Counted from the first letter of the stretch, positions 1 to 6,889 are shown. The stretch is 8,325 bases of DNA from JBFHES01 sp041584015 (GCA_041584015.1 JBFHES010000207.1:1-8325), one strand, 5' to 3'. Translations and numbers: made by a program. Notes: generated from the letters alone by a model not told the origin.

Positions 1-315
1 AACTATTACATCATTTCATATTGGCCGGAGAAGCTGTACAAAGCAGGGCACATTAAAGGTGCTGTTAATTACCTACCCAAGCAATCGTTAAAGCGCACAA
101 CAGATTTGAAAACATTGCCACTCGACAAAACAATTGTTGTATATTGCTACGGAGGACATCACAGTGCAGCTGTAGCGGCTTTCCTAACTTTATTAGGTTA
201 TGATGCTAAAACACTTGAATATGGTGCGAACAGTTTTATGCACAAAACACTCAAAACAAATAACTGGAAACCTTTACTCCCAGGTAATCTTAAAAACTAT
301 CCATACACCAAATAG
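1..315 (+). CDS. Rhodanese-like domain protein, C-terminal part (5' end outside window)
   Basis: The reading frame is open from the first base of the window, so the true start lies upstream; 104 residues are visible. Rhodanese domains carry a persulfide on an active-site cysteine and move sulfur between partners. Three hallmarks are seen in order: GHIKGAVN (the usual 'GHIPGAIN' segment), the loop CYGGHHSA with the presumed catalytic Cys at bases 145-147, and LGYDAKTLEYGANSF, matching the conserved 'LGYDV..L.GG...W' end of the fold. The protein ends about 20 residues after the domain, so no second domain follows. It could be a single-domain rhodanese or the tail of a longer exported protein; the missing N-terminus decides. 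It converges on the peptidase gene with a shared terminator between them. Family assignment is firm, the sulfur acceptor is unknown. Confidence 0.85.
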   Translation, partial: NYYIISYWPEKLYKAGHIKGAVNYLPKQSLKRTTDLKTLPLDKTIVVYCYGGHHSAAVAAFLTLLGYDAKTLEYGANSFMHKTLKTNNWKPLLPGNLKNYPYTK

Positions 316-342
316 GATAATTTACCCGATAATAAACGTCAT

Positions 343-383
343 AAAAAAACGCTGATTCCTGTACCTGGAATCAGCGTTTTTTT
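343..383. terminator. Bidirectional intrinsic terminator between convergent genes
   Basis: The left arm 343-359 (seven A, then CGCTGATTCC) pairs perfectly with the right arm 367-383 (GGAATCAGCG, then seven T) across a 7-base loop. The A and T tracts flank a 10-bp core stem, so each strand reads as a hairpin followed by a U-run. This suits termination of the rhodanese gene from the left and the peptidase gene from the right. Confidence 0.9.
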
Positions 384-401
384 ATTGGAGCTAGCTGCTC
401 T

Positions 402-3400
402 TTACCTTTCCTTTAATTTCAGTTTCATTAAGAGCTCTTCAGCCTCCCTCATCACTTTTAATGTAATCACATCCTCTGGTTGATATTTCTTCAAAAGGTT
501 TGAGTAAGTTCTCAGATTTTCAGTTTTAATACCATCCAGTTCAACAATTACATCACCAGCTTTCAAGCCGGCTTCTTCACCTGCTGAACCAGCCATTACA
601 CTCGAGATTTTTACACCTTCGCCTTTAAATGCAAAATCGGGTATGGAACCAGTACTTACTTTACGATCTTTCTTCGCAGCCATTTTTCCGCCGGCAGGCG
701 ATGCTGCTTTAGCCGTACCCTGGAAATTCATTGGTTCTGTGCGATCAGCCAAATAAGTAAGCACCTCCTTTGTTACAATCGCTACTTTCACCATACCCGG
801 TCCATCAATTCTCTCAAACACATCGCTTGGTTTGTGGTAATGTTCAGTAGCTCCGGTAAACAGTTGAATCCCCGGTATGCCTTTTTCAATAAAAGCCACC
901 TGATCGCTGGCATCAAGTTCCTGCTCTACTACTTCCGATGCGATTCCTGTTGTATAATCAGTACCCATGAAAATGAATTTCCACTCTCTGGCACTATTCG
1001 CATTCAATACCATTAGTTTCTTATCAAACAAGCTACCATCCGTATCCAGGTTTACATTGGCAAATAGCTCACCCTTAAAATAGTCTTTACTATGAGCCAC
1101 AAAATAGCGTGAGCCAACCAGTCCTGCTTCCTCTGCAGTGCAGGCCAGAAAAACAATCGTTCGCTTTGGTTTAGCCGACTTGGCCATGTTTCTCGCCAGC
1201 TCAATCATTATTGAAACTCCACTTGCATTATCATCGGCACCATAATGAATTTTACCTTCATCACCTTTGTGCACATCCGGCCAGCCCAATCCTAAATGAT
1301 CGTAATGTGCAGATATTACAACAGGTTCATCTTTCAGATTAGCATCTGTTCCGGGAATAATACCAATCACATTGGTAAGATCCATTTCTCCTTTTCCATG
1401 GAAGGCATGCTTAAATTTCTGGTAATAATCTCTGCCAATTGGTTTCAATCCGGCGTCCTTAAATTGATCCGCGATATACCTGGCAGCCTGATCCAATTCT
1501 TCTGTACCCAATCCCCTACCTTTCAGTTCTTCGGATGCTAAATATTTAACACTCGACATCATACGCTTCTCAGAAAATACGGCTTTAAAAGTTGCTAAAG
1601 CTTCGCGGGGTTCTATCACCGATACATTTTGAGCTTGTTCATCAAAGACCTTTACCAAAGGTGAATTTGTTACAGGCCACTGCCCCTTAGCAATATTGCT
1701 TGGCTCATCGCCACTAAAAGCCAGATAACTGTATTTGCCATAGTGCGGTAGTTTTCTGACTAAACCGGCTATGGCCTCTTTTTTTCCTACCGAAATAAAA
1801 ATTCGTTGCTTCGATATATCATTGGTATTGGAAAGGGTAAACACAAAACTATTAGTTGATTTAGCTAAATTTTGTTTTTCAAATCTTACTGAATCGGCTA
1901 CGATTGTTGCATTATAAGCCAGCAGTTGCTCTTTCATTTCATCTGCAAACTTATTTTCGAACCCAATAATCCAGGCAGTCTTGTTTACTGGCAATTCCTT
2001 TAATTTATTGTCATACACTATTTCAAATTTCGATTCATCAGTTTTTTTCCAGGCATTGGCAAACTCCTCATACATGACCAACTGTGTTCTGTCTGCCTTT
2101 GCAGGCAAAACAATTAAAGCAGTTTCGCTACCCCAAATCTTCGATAAAGTTGGAGGTACCTCCGCCGGATGCAAAATTCTAAATACATCATATTGCGGAT
2201 CAATTACTAACTTCATTGGCTTGCTATCCATTGATATTTGAAAATCCTGCTGTTTTTTATTCATATTAAATACGAAGGTCTCAACACCATTCTCAGTTGC
2301 TACATGAACAGGTACATCAATGTTAAATGCATCGTCTTTCTGCTGTTGCTCAATACTTATATTAATGCGGTATTTACCAGCAAACATATCGGTATTAATA
2401 TTGGCAATAGCTAACTCTGGCGCTCCAACACGATCTACCCATTGTGCGAAGAATGAACTTAGATCGAAACCAGCGACTTCTTCCAATGCCAAACGGATGT
2501 CGGTAAATGAGGCCGTTTTATACTTATTGTTCTTATAGAAAAGTTGCATGCCTTTGGTGAAATTCTCGTCGCCTAACTTTCGGCGTAACATGTGCCACAT
2601 CATTAAACTCTTTCCATATCCAATTGCCTCGCTTGGACCATCGTAACGCGAAAGAAATTTGTTAAGCGGAAAGTCATTGTCGGCCGTAACCAGGTTGCTG
2701 AACTTCTGTAAAGTTGATCGACGATATTCCTCACCTGCCCCGCGTTGCTCTTTTATTAAGTGATCGGCCTGATATGCTGTAATCCCTTCGCACCAGTTAC
2801 CAGATTCAAAATCGACATACACGCTATTTCCCCACCAATTGTGCAGGAGTTCATGCGGGTACGATGAATGAAGTATAAAAGGAAAGCGAATCACCTTTTC
2901 ACCCAATAAAGTGAAGGACGGCATTCCATAACCCGTCTCCCAAAAATTTTCGACCAATGCAAATTTTGTATAAGGATAATCGCCAATTAATTCAACATAC
3001 ATTTGCATGTATTGCTCAGTTACTTCCAAGTATTTATTGGCAAGGCCTTCATCTGGAGAGCGCAAAAATGCCATTGCTTTTAAACCACTATTCATATCAT
3101 GCGAATACTCGTTAAAAGCAGCTGCAATTAGAAATACCTCTTCTTGCGGATTATTACACACCCAGGTATCGAAATGCTTTTCTCCACTCACTTGCTCAAA
3201 CGTACGCTCACCGATGGTTACATTTCTCCAGGTTTTGGGCAACTCCGTATTCAAGGTAAAAGTCATTAATTGATCTTCGAAGGTTGGCACCCAGTAAGTA
3301 GAACCAGCCAGGTACACACCTCGATCGTTAATAATCCCTGTTGACTGAGCAAAAGCGCGCTGGTAGTTTTCTTCGCTTTCGGCTATTTCTGTTTCTATCT

Positions 3401-3755
3401 TCCCTGCATAACTAACAACAAACTGCAAAGCTGCACCTTTAATTTTCCATCTCGTTAGATTTAGGTCTGACTCGCCATCAGCATCATCTCTATCCATGCC
3501 AACGTCCGACACTTTCTCATTATCCTTTACTTTTATAAATGATACTTTACTGGTTTGACTAGTTGGAATAAAAAGTTCATTCAATAAAAACTCTCGTTTA
3601 CAATCCTTGCCAATTGTAATGGAGTCGGTAACATGTATCGTAGATGTGTAAGGGTCTATCTGAACCGATAAGTTGTGATTGACGACCCCGGTAGTCTGGC
3701 CAAATAGATTTGCGCTAAAAAGCAGCGCAATTCCGATTAGTAATATATTTTTCAT
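402..3755 (-). CDS. Exported M1-like/M28 double peptidase with C-terminal PDZ domain
   Basis: This 1117-residue protein begins with a signal peptide (about residues 1-20, hydrophobic core LLIGIALLFSA, ending FGQ), so it should act in the periplasm or at the surface. Residues 20-530 resemble an M1-type gluzincin: the zinc motif HELLH is at 301-305, the likely third ligand is Glu323 in NWCEG, and Tyr380 is in a position like the M1 catalytic tyrosine. Residues 540-700 form a linker region I do not recognise. Residues 725-1000 are an M28 aminopeptidase: His817 (SAHYDH), Asp842 (GADDNASG), Glu875/876 (AEEAGL), Asp904 and His974 (YHKPSD) cover the usual two-zinc site. Residues 1040-1117 are a PDZ domain (AGLKAGDVIVELDG). 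Likely role: degrading peptides for nutrition or turnover. Oddities are an HEXXH-X17-E spacing instead of X18 and no GAMEN motif. The ATG at 3755 directly precedes the signal peptide and follows a TAnnTTTG promoter. Confidence 0.93.
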   Translation of the reverse strand: MKNILLIGIALLFSANLFGQTTGVVNHNLSVQIDPYTSTIHVTDSITIGKDCKREFLLNELFIPTSQTSKVSFIKVKDNEKVSDVGMDRDDADGESDLNLTRWKIKGAALQFVVSYAGKIETEIAESEENYQRAFAQSTGIINDRGVYLAGSTYWVPTFEDQLMTFTLNTELPKTWRNVTIGERTFEQVSGEKHFDTWVCNNPQEEVFLIAAAFNEYSHDMNSGLKAMAFLRSPDEGLANKYLEVTEQYMQMYVELIGDYPYTKFALVENFWETGYGMPSFTLLGEKVIRFPFILHSSYPHELLHNWWGNSVYVDFESGNWCEGITAYQADHLIKEQRGAGEEYRRSTLQKFSNLVTADNDFPLNKFLSRYDGPSEAIGYGKSLMMWHMLRRKLGDENFTKGMQLFYKNNKYKTASFTDIRLALEEVAGFDLSSFFAQWVDRVGAPELAIANINTDMFAGKYRINISIEQQQKDDAFNIDVPVHVATENGVETFVFNMNKKQQDFQISMDSKPMKLVIDPQYDVFRILHPAEVPPTLSKIWGSETALIVLPAKADRTQLVMYEEFANAWKKTDESKFEIVYDNKLKELPVNKTAWIIGFENKFADEMKEQLLAYNATIVADSVRFEKQNLAKSTNSFVFTLSNTNDISKQRIFISVGKKEAIAGLVRKLPHYGKYSYLAFSGDEPSNIAKGQWPVTNSPLVKVFDEQAQNVSVIEPREALATFKAVFSEKRMMSSVKYLASEELKGRGLGTEELDQAARYIADQFKDAGLKPIGRDYYQKFKHAFHGKGEMDLTNVIGIIPGTDANLKDEPVVISAHYDHLGLGWPDVHKGDEGKIHYGADDNASGVSIMIELARNMAKSAKPKRTIVFLACTAEEAGLVGSRYFVAHSKDYFKGELFANVNLDTDGSLFDKKLMVLNANSAREWKFIFMGTDYTTGIASEVVEQELDASDQVAFIEKGIPGIQLFTGATEHYHKPSDVFERIDGPGMVKVAIVTKEVLTYLADRTEPMNFQGTAKAASPAGGKMAAKKDRKVSTGSIPDFAFKGEGVKISSVMAGSAGEEAGLKAGDVIVELDGIKTENLRTYSNLLKKYQPEDVITLKVMREAEELLMKLKLKER

Positions 3756-3771
3756 TCTTGATTGTTTTTCA

Positions 3772-3779
3772 CAAATGTA
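3772..3779 (-). promoter_or_regulatory. Bacteroidota-type -7 promoter element for the peptidase gene
   Basis: Read on the minus strand this is TACATTTG, an exact match to the Bacteroidota consensus TAnnTTTG. It lies 16 bases upstream of the peptidase ATG, giving a very short leader. I could not find a convincing -33 TTG at the usual 19-21 base spacing; a TTG lies about 25 bases upstream. Confidence 0.6.
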
Positions 3780-3875
3780 GAAAATTGTGGGTTCTTATCC
3801 ACTACAAGTAGCGCTGATTAAAGTTCAAGTAAATCCATTATTTGTTACGCAAAAAAAATCTGTGCAAAAGTCATT

Positions 3876-3897
3876 ATAATGAGAATATTCTCATTAT
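3876..3897. promoter_or_regulatory. Perfect 22-bp palindrome, candidate operator of the DUF134 gene and cluster
   Basis: The half-site ATAATGAGAAT is followed directly by its exact reverse complement ATTCTCATTAT with no spacer. The centre lies between 3886 and 3887. Its right end overlaps the first bases of the TATCTTTG -7 element at 3895-3902, so a bound dimer would cover the spacer and part of the promoter. That position suits a repressor. The obvious candidate ligand is the DUF134 helix-turn-helix protein encoded 22 bases downstream, which is inference. The sequence loosely recalls Fur-type boxes but does not fit their usual odd-centred layout. Confidence 0.7.
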
Positions 3898-3902
3898 CTT
3901 TG
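3895..3902 (+). promoter_or_regulatory. Bacteroidota-type -7 promoter element for the DUF134 gene and probable operon
   Basis: TATCTTTG matches TAnnTTTG exactly and ends 16 bases before the ATG at 3919, the same distance as in the divergent peptidase promoter. No clear -33 TTG is visible at the normal spacing; that interval is occupied by the palindrome at 3876-3897. No equally good -7 element was found in the downstream gaps, so this is the best candidate promoter for the whole run to 8123. Confidence 0.65.
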
Positions 3903-3918
3903 TATAAAAATAAATTAC

Positions 3919-4326
3919 ATGCCAAGACGAAAAAGACTACGAAGAGTTGTTGCACCTCCCCTATTCAAAGGATACAAGCCTTATGGGTCTAATCAAAAAT
4001 CGAATGGAGCGGTTGAATTACTTTATGAAGAGTACGAAGCCCTTAAACTTGCCGATTACGATTTAATGAATCATCAGGAGGCCTGTGAGATTATGGGAGT
4101 TTCGCGGCCAACATTTGCACGCATTTATGAAAGCGCGAGAAGGAAAGTAGCCAAAGCACTGGTAGAGACTAAAGAGATTAAATCGGTGTATGGAAATGCA
4201 CATCTCGATGAAAATTGGTTTGCCTGTTCAAAATGCCATGCACGATTTACCATTCCCTCAACACATAAAGAGCAGGCATGCCCAATTTGTAAAACACAAA
4301 ACATTGAACACTTAAATAAAGCCTGA
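3919..4326 (+). CDS. DUF134/UPF0251 family DNA-binding protein with C-terminal CXXC-CXXC tail
   Basis: The 135-residue protein opens with MPRRKRLRRV, the basic start typical of UPF0251 (DUF134) proteins. It then carries the family core EEYEALKLADYD (about 37-48) and a sigma-70-region-4-like helix-turn-helix around 51-80, with the signature GVSRPTFARIYESARRKVA. Residues 96-124 add two cysteine pairs, CSKC (103-106) and CPIC (121-124), which look like a zinc ribbon but could also hold an Fe-S cluster. Proteins of this family often sit beside NifX-like and MinD-ferredoxin genes in anaerobes and are presumed regulators; a direct function is not established to my knowledge. It is the first gene of the run, and a perfect palindrome overlaps its promoter, which suggests autoregulation. 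The ATG at 3919 is supported by the conserved N-terminus. Confidence 0.88.
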   Translation: MPRRKRLRRVVAPPLFKGYKPYGSNQKSNGAVELLYEEYEALKLADYDLMNHQEACEIMGVSRPTFARIYESARRKVAKALVETKEIKSVYGNAHLDENWFACSKCHARFTIPSTHKEQACPICKTQNIEHLNKA

Positions 4327-4380
4327 GCAATCAAAAGCTTTAGCTTGAATTTGTAATATATATGATTAAAAATTAAATAA

Positions 4381-4698
4381 ATGAAAACAGCAATCACATC
4401 AAAAGGAAACTCACTTAACTCCTCCTTCGATCTAAGATTTGGAAGAGGTGCATGGTTTTGTATTTTCGATGAAACAACGCAGGAGACAACATTTATTGAA
4501 AATGAGAATGTACACGCTCAAGGCGGAGCAGGTACCATGGCAGGTGAAAAAATGATTGAACTTGGAGTAGGGAAAGTTGTGTCAGGGGATTTTGGCCCTA
4601 AGGCAAAAGATCTGCTTGCAAAATTCAATGTTCAAATGGTCATCATGCAAGATGAACAAGCCACAATAAGTGAGCTGATTAATAAAATGAAAGCATAA
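4381..4698 (+). CDS. NifX/NifB-type (PF02579, dinitrogenase Fe-Mo cofactor domain) small protein
   Basis: This 105-residue protein is a stand-alone NifX-like domain, the size of archaeal MTH1175-type and Desulfovibrio ORP proteins. Visible family marks are MKTAITSKG at the start, FDLRFGRGAWFCIFD (16-30), the glycine-rich AQGGAGTMAGEKMIELGV (46-63) and SGDFGPKAKDLL (68-79). Relatives bind FeMo-cofactor precursors, Fe-S clusters or, in ORP, a Mo/Cu-sulfide cluster held without covalent cysteine links. The only cysteine here is Cys27, so any cluster would have to be bound weakly or at a dimer interface. It lies 54 bases after the DUF134 gene and upstream of the two ferredoxin-ATPases, which may load it. 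This does not imply nitrogen fixation: no nif structural gene is in view. Which cofactor it holds is unknown. Confidence 0.88.
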   Translation: MKTAITSKGNSLNSSFDLRFGRGAWFCIFDETTQETTFIENENVHAQGGAGTMAGEKMIELGVGKVVSGDFGPKAKDLLAKFNVQMVIMQDEQATISELINKMKA

Positions 4699-4745
4699 GA
4701 CCTTCTGCTTGCATTTAAGACCATGCTTCAATAAACTGAATTTTC

Positions 4746-4776
4746 GGGTCTGGGAACTATTAATAGATCCCGACCC
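4746..4776 (+). other. Intercistronic stem-loop
   Basis: GGGTC (4746-4750) plus GGGA (4752-4755) pairs with TCCC (4768-4771) plus GACCC (4772-4776), with T4751 bulged. Past an A-A mismatch the stem continues as CTA/TAG around a TTAA loop. There is no T-run after it on either strand, so a classical terminator is unlikely. It sits in the longest gap of the run (4699-4802), where it could stabilise the upstream NifX message or act as a processing or attenuation point. Confidence 0.55.
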
Positions 4777-4802
4777 AATTAATAACCATAATTTTTAAAA
4801 CT

Positions 4803-5078
4803 ATGCCAGGATATGACAGAACCGGACCAACGGGACAAGGATCTCGTACCGGCAGGGCCTTAGGAAAATGCAGGCCACCTAAAAGAGAAAACGATAGTCA
4901 GGAAGCTATCTCAGAACAACTATTGAATTACCAGCGATCGGTTACGCAAAACGATAACCCCACCAGCGGACCAATTAGAGGAGGAAGAGGCTTAGGACAA
5001 GGCAGAGGAAGAGGATCTGCTGAAAACCGAAACCATCAGGGACGAAAGCAAGGTGGAGGCCGACGACAATCGAACTAA
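4803..5078 (+). CDS. DUF5320-like small Gly/Arg-rich protein
   Basis: The 91-residue protein starts MPGYDRTGPTGQGSRTGRAL, which matches the N-terminus typical of DUF5320 proteins ('MP.GDGTGP.G.GP.TGRG.G.C'), including a single cysteine at position 23. Residues 34-46 are a short polar stretch that may be helical. The tail (58-89) is very rich in Gly, Arg and Gln with RG repeats (RGGRG, GRGRG, GGGRR), looks disordered and is strongly basic. Such proteins occur beside NifX-like and ferredoxin-ATPase genes, but I know of no defined function. The RG tail could bind nucleic acid or an acidic partner; this is inference. It follows a 104-base gap containing a stem-loop and is followed 29 bases later by the first ATPase gene. 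Low complexity makes distant homology unreliable; the N-terminal motif carries the assignment. Confidence 0.75.
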   Translation: MPGYDRTGPTGQGSRTGRALGKCRPPKRENDSQEAISEQLLNYQRSVTQNDNPTSGPIRGGRGLGQGRGRGSAENRNHQGRKQGGGRRQSN

Positions 5079-5107
5079 CACCGATTCACAATTTTAATCG
5101 ATAAACA

Positions 5108-5989
5108 GTGGACACAACAACCAAACAATTAAACATTGCCATTGCCAGTGGCAAAGGAGGAACTGGTAAAACAACCGTATCGGTAAACCTTCTTAAATAC
5201 ATACATAAATACTGGACAAAACGTGTTGAACTAATTGATTGCGATGTTGAAGAACCAAACGCTGCACTGTTTCACAAGGAAGCAGTAAATATTTCGGTAA
5301 AAGACACCTTTCAGCTGATCCCAAACATAGATCTTCAAAAATGTGTCTTTTGCCGTGAATGCGTTAAGTACTGCGAGTTTAATGCCATTGTGGTATTGCC
5401 TTCAGTCGAATTTGCAGAAATCAACAAAAGCCTTTGTCATTCATGTGGAGCGTGCACTTTTGCATGTGCCTATGGAGCCATAAACGAACAAGCCTATAAA
5501 TTAGGAGAAGTACGCGAAATAAACACCGCAAACGGAACCATTAAGGAAGGCCGTTTAAAAGTAGGTTCTGCTATGCAAACCATGATGATCAAGGAGCTGA
5601 AGAAAGAAATAGATCCGGTATCTGAGGTGCATTTGCTCGACTCATCACCCGGTACCAGCTGCCCGGTTGTTGCCACAGTTGCTGATGCCGACTACGTAAT
5701 TCTTGTAACGGAACCCACACCTTTTGGATTACATGACTTAAAGCTAACTGTAGCACTCTTACAAGAAATTAATAAACCATTTGGTGTGATTATTAATAAA
5801 GCGGGGGTTGGTAATTCAGAGGTTTATGATTTTCTGAAAGATGAGCAAATTGAACTTATTGGAAACATTCCATTCAGTAAAGAATACGCCGCCAGTTATG
5901 CGCAAGGTAAACTGTTTAATGAAACCCCTGAAAGTATCAGAAGTAGCTACATTGAAATTGTATCCTTATTAAAAGATAAATTATCGTGA
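5108..5989 (+). CDS. MinD/Mrp-type P-loop ATPase with inserted 2x[4Fe-4S] ferredoxin domain (copy 1)
   Basis: This 293-residue protein belongs to the COG1149 group. The deviant Walker A GKGGTGKTT spans 15-23 and the switch/Walker B region LLDSSPGTSCPV has Asp178. Between them sits a bacterial-type ferredoxin insert with CVFCRECVKYC (Cys79, 82, 85, 89) and CHSCGACTFAC (Cys110, 113, 116, 120), enough ligands for two [4Fe-4S] clusters. Neither set ends in the usual Cys-Pro. Cys185 in TSCPV is shared with the next gene and may be a further metal or cluster contact. Related Mrp/CooC/NifH-type ATPases couple ATP to cluster or metal insertion, so a cytosolic cluster-transfer role toward the neighbouring NifX-like proteins is likely but inferred. 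The GTG at 5108 is the only sensible start: an in-frame TAA lies at 5102-5104 and the Walker A follows at once. Confidence 0.92.
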   Translation: MDTTTKQLNIAIASGKGGTGKTTVSVNLLKYIHKYWTKRVELIDCDVEEPNAALFHKEAVNISVKDTFQLIPNIDLQKCVFCRECVKYCEFNAIVVLPSVEFAEINKSLCHSCGACTFACAYGAINEQAYKLGEVREINTANGTIKEGRLKVGSAMQTMMIKELKKEIDPVSEVHLLDSSPGTSCPVVATVADADYVILVTEPTPFGLHDLKLTVALLQEINKPFGVIINKAGVGNSEVYDFLKDEQIELIGNIPFSKEYAASYAQGKLFNETPESIRSSYIEIVSLLKDKLS

Positions 5990-6882
5990 TGCAAGAAATA
6001 ACAATATTAAGCGGCAAAGGTGGTACCGGCAAAACAAGTATTACAGCAGGATTAGCATCTATTGCAAGTAAGGCTGTGTTCTGCGATAACGATGTTGATG
6101 CCGCAGATTTACACCTAATATTTAATCCGGAAATAAAAGAAGAACACGCTTTTGCCAGTGGATTAGCAATGCAGGTGAATAAAGATGGCTGCATAGATTG
6201 TGGCTTTTGCATACAAGAGTGCCGCTTTGATGCCATTAAACGGGATTTCGATGGGAAGCCTGAAATCAATCAGTTCTCATGTGAAGGTTGTCGCCTTTGC
6301 GAACGCATCTGTCCGGTCGGAGCCATCTCATCAAAACAAAACAACAACAATTCCTGGTTCGTATCTGATACACGAATGGGAACGCTGGTGCATGCTAAAA
6401 TGGGACCAGGTGAAGAGAATTCAGGAAAGCTTGTATCCACCATTCGCAAACGTGCAAAAGAAATTGCAAAAGCAACAAATGCAGATTTCATTATTAACGA
6501 TGGACCTCCGGGAATTGGCTGTCCGGTTATTGCCTCCTTAACCGGAACCGGAAAAGTATTGCTGGTAATTGAAGCAAGTGTTTCAGGCTTTCATGATATA
6601 CAGCGCTTAATAGAATTAAATAAAAGCTTTAATCTTCCGCAGTTTGCTGTCATTAATAAATTCGATATCAACCATGAAATAACCCAAACAATTGAAGAAT
6701 ATCTACAGCATGAGCAAATTCCTTTACTGGGTAAGATCCCCTTTGATCCATCCTTTGTAATGGCCATGATTGAGCAAAAATCAATTATTGAATTTGATTC
6801 AATTGCTGAAACTTCATCTATTTTAAGAAAAGTTTGGGAACAATTGAGTAAAGCTAAAAGCCCGGTATCAACGATTAAATAA
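5989..6882 (+). CDS. MinD/Mrp-type P-loop ATPase with inserted 2x[4Fe-4S] ferredoxin domain (copy 2)
   Basis: This 297-residue paralogue of the preceding ATPase has the same layout: Walker A GKGGTGKTS (9-17), ferredoxin insert CIDCGFCIQEC (Cys68, 71, 74, 78) and CEGCRLCERICP (Cys98, 101, 104, 108), then NDGPPGIGCPV with Asp171 and Cys178. The two proteins are clearly diverged, so they are an old pair and not a recent duplication; an obligate heterodimer is plausible but inferred. Its ATG overlaps the upstream stop by one base (TGATG), which indicates translational coupling and a roughly equal dose. A GTG at 5986 in the same frame would add one residue, but ATG is the likelier start. Seven bases separate it from the next gene. 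Some databases call such proteins 'cobyrinic acid synthase' or 'MinD', which overstates what is known. Confidence 0.92.
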   Translation: MQEITILSGKGGTGKTSITAGLASIASKAVFCDNDVDAADLHLIFNPEIKEEHAFASGLAMQVNKDGCIDCGFCIQECRFDAIKRDFDGKPEINQFSCEGCRLCERICPVGAISSKQNNNNSWFVSDTRMGTLVHAKMGPGEENSGKLVSTIRKRAKEIAKATNADFIINDGPPGIGCPVIASLTGTGKVLLVIEASVSGFHDIQRLIELNKSFNLPQFAVINKFDINHEITQTIEEYLQHEQIPLLGKIPFDPSFVMAMIEQKSIIEFDSIAETSSILRKVWEQLSKAKSPVSTIK

Positions 6883-6889
6883 TAGTAAT

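Larger units (their letters stand above)
3756..3918. other. Divergent intergenic region
   Basis: These 163 bases separate the divergent peptidase and DUF134 genes. They contain a leftward -7 promoter element at 3772-3779, and a rightward -7 element at 3895-3902 overlapped by a 22-bp palindrome. I see no small coding frame with convincing features and no RNA gene in the remaining about 90 bases. Confidence 0.75.

Noticed and set aside
834..3273. Several plus-strand open frames of 60-88 codons opposite the peptidase gene
   Set aside because: They lie wholly inside a well-supported minus-strand gene with clear domains, show no recognisable motifs and look like antisense shadows.
3789..3804. Small inverted repeat GTGG..CCAC in the divergent region
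   Set aside because: A stem of only four or five base pairs is expected by chance in a region of this size.
3876..3897. Palindrome as a classical Fur or PerR box
   Set aside because: The half-site recalls such boxes, but the site is an even palindrome with no central base and the usual 7-1-7 pattern does not fit; no Fur-family gene is in view.
4336..4347. Inverted repeat AAGCT-TT-AGCTT before the first NifX-like gene
   Set aside because: A five-pair stem with a two-base loop is too small to form a stable hairpin and lacks a U-run.
4125..4397. Minus-strand frame of 90 codons across the end of the DUF134 gene and the following gap
   Set aside because: It overlaps a recognisable DUF134 gene, and its Cys- and Phe-rich sequence is what antisense translation of the CXXC region gives.
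5986..5991. GTG at 5986 as start of the second ATPase
   Set aside because: The ATG three bases later gives the same protein less one residue and forms the common TGATG coupling arrangement; the GTG remains possible.
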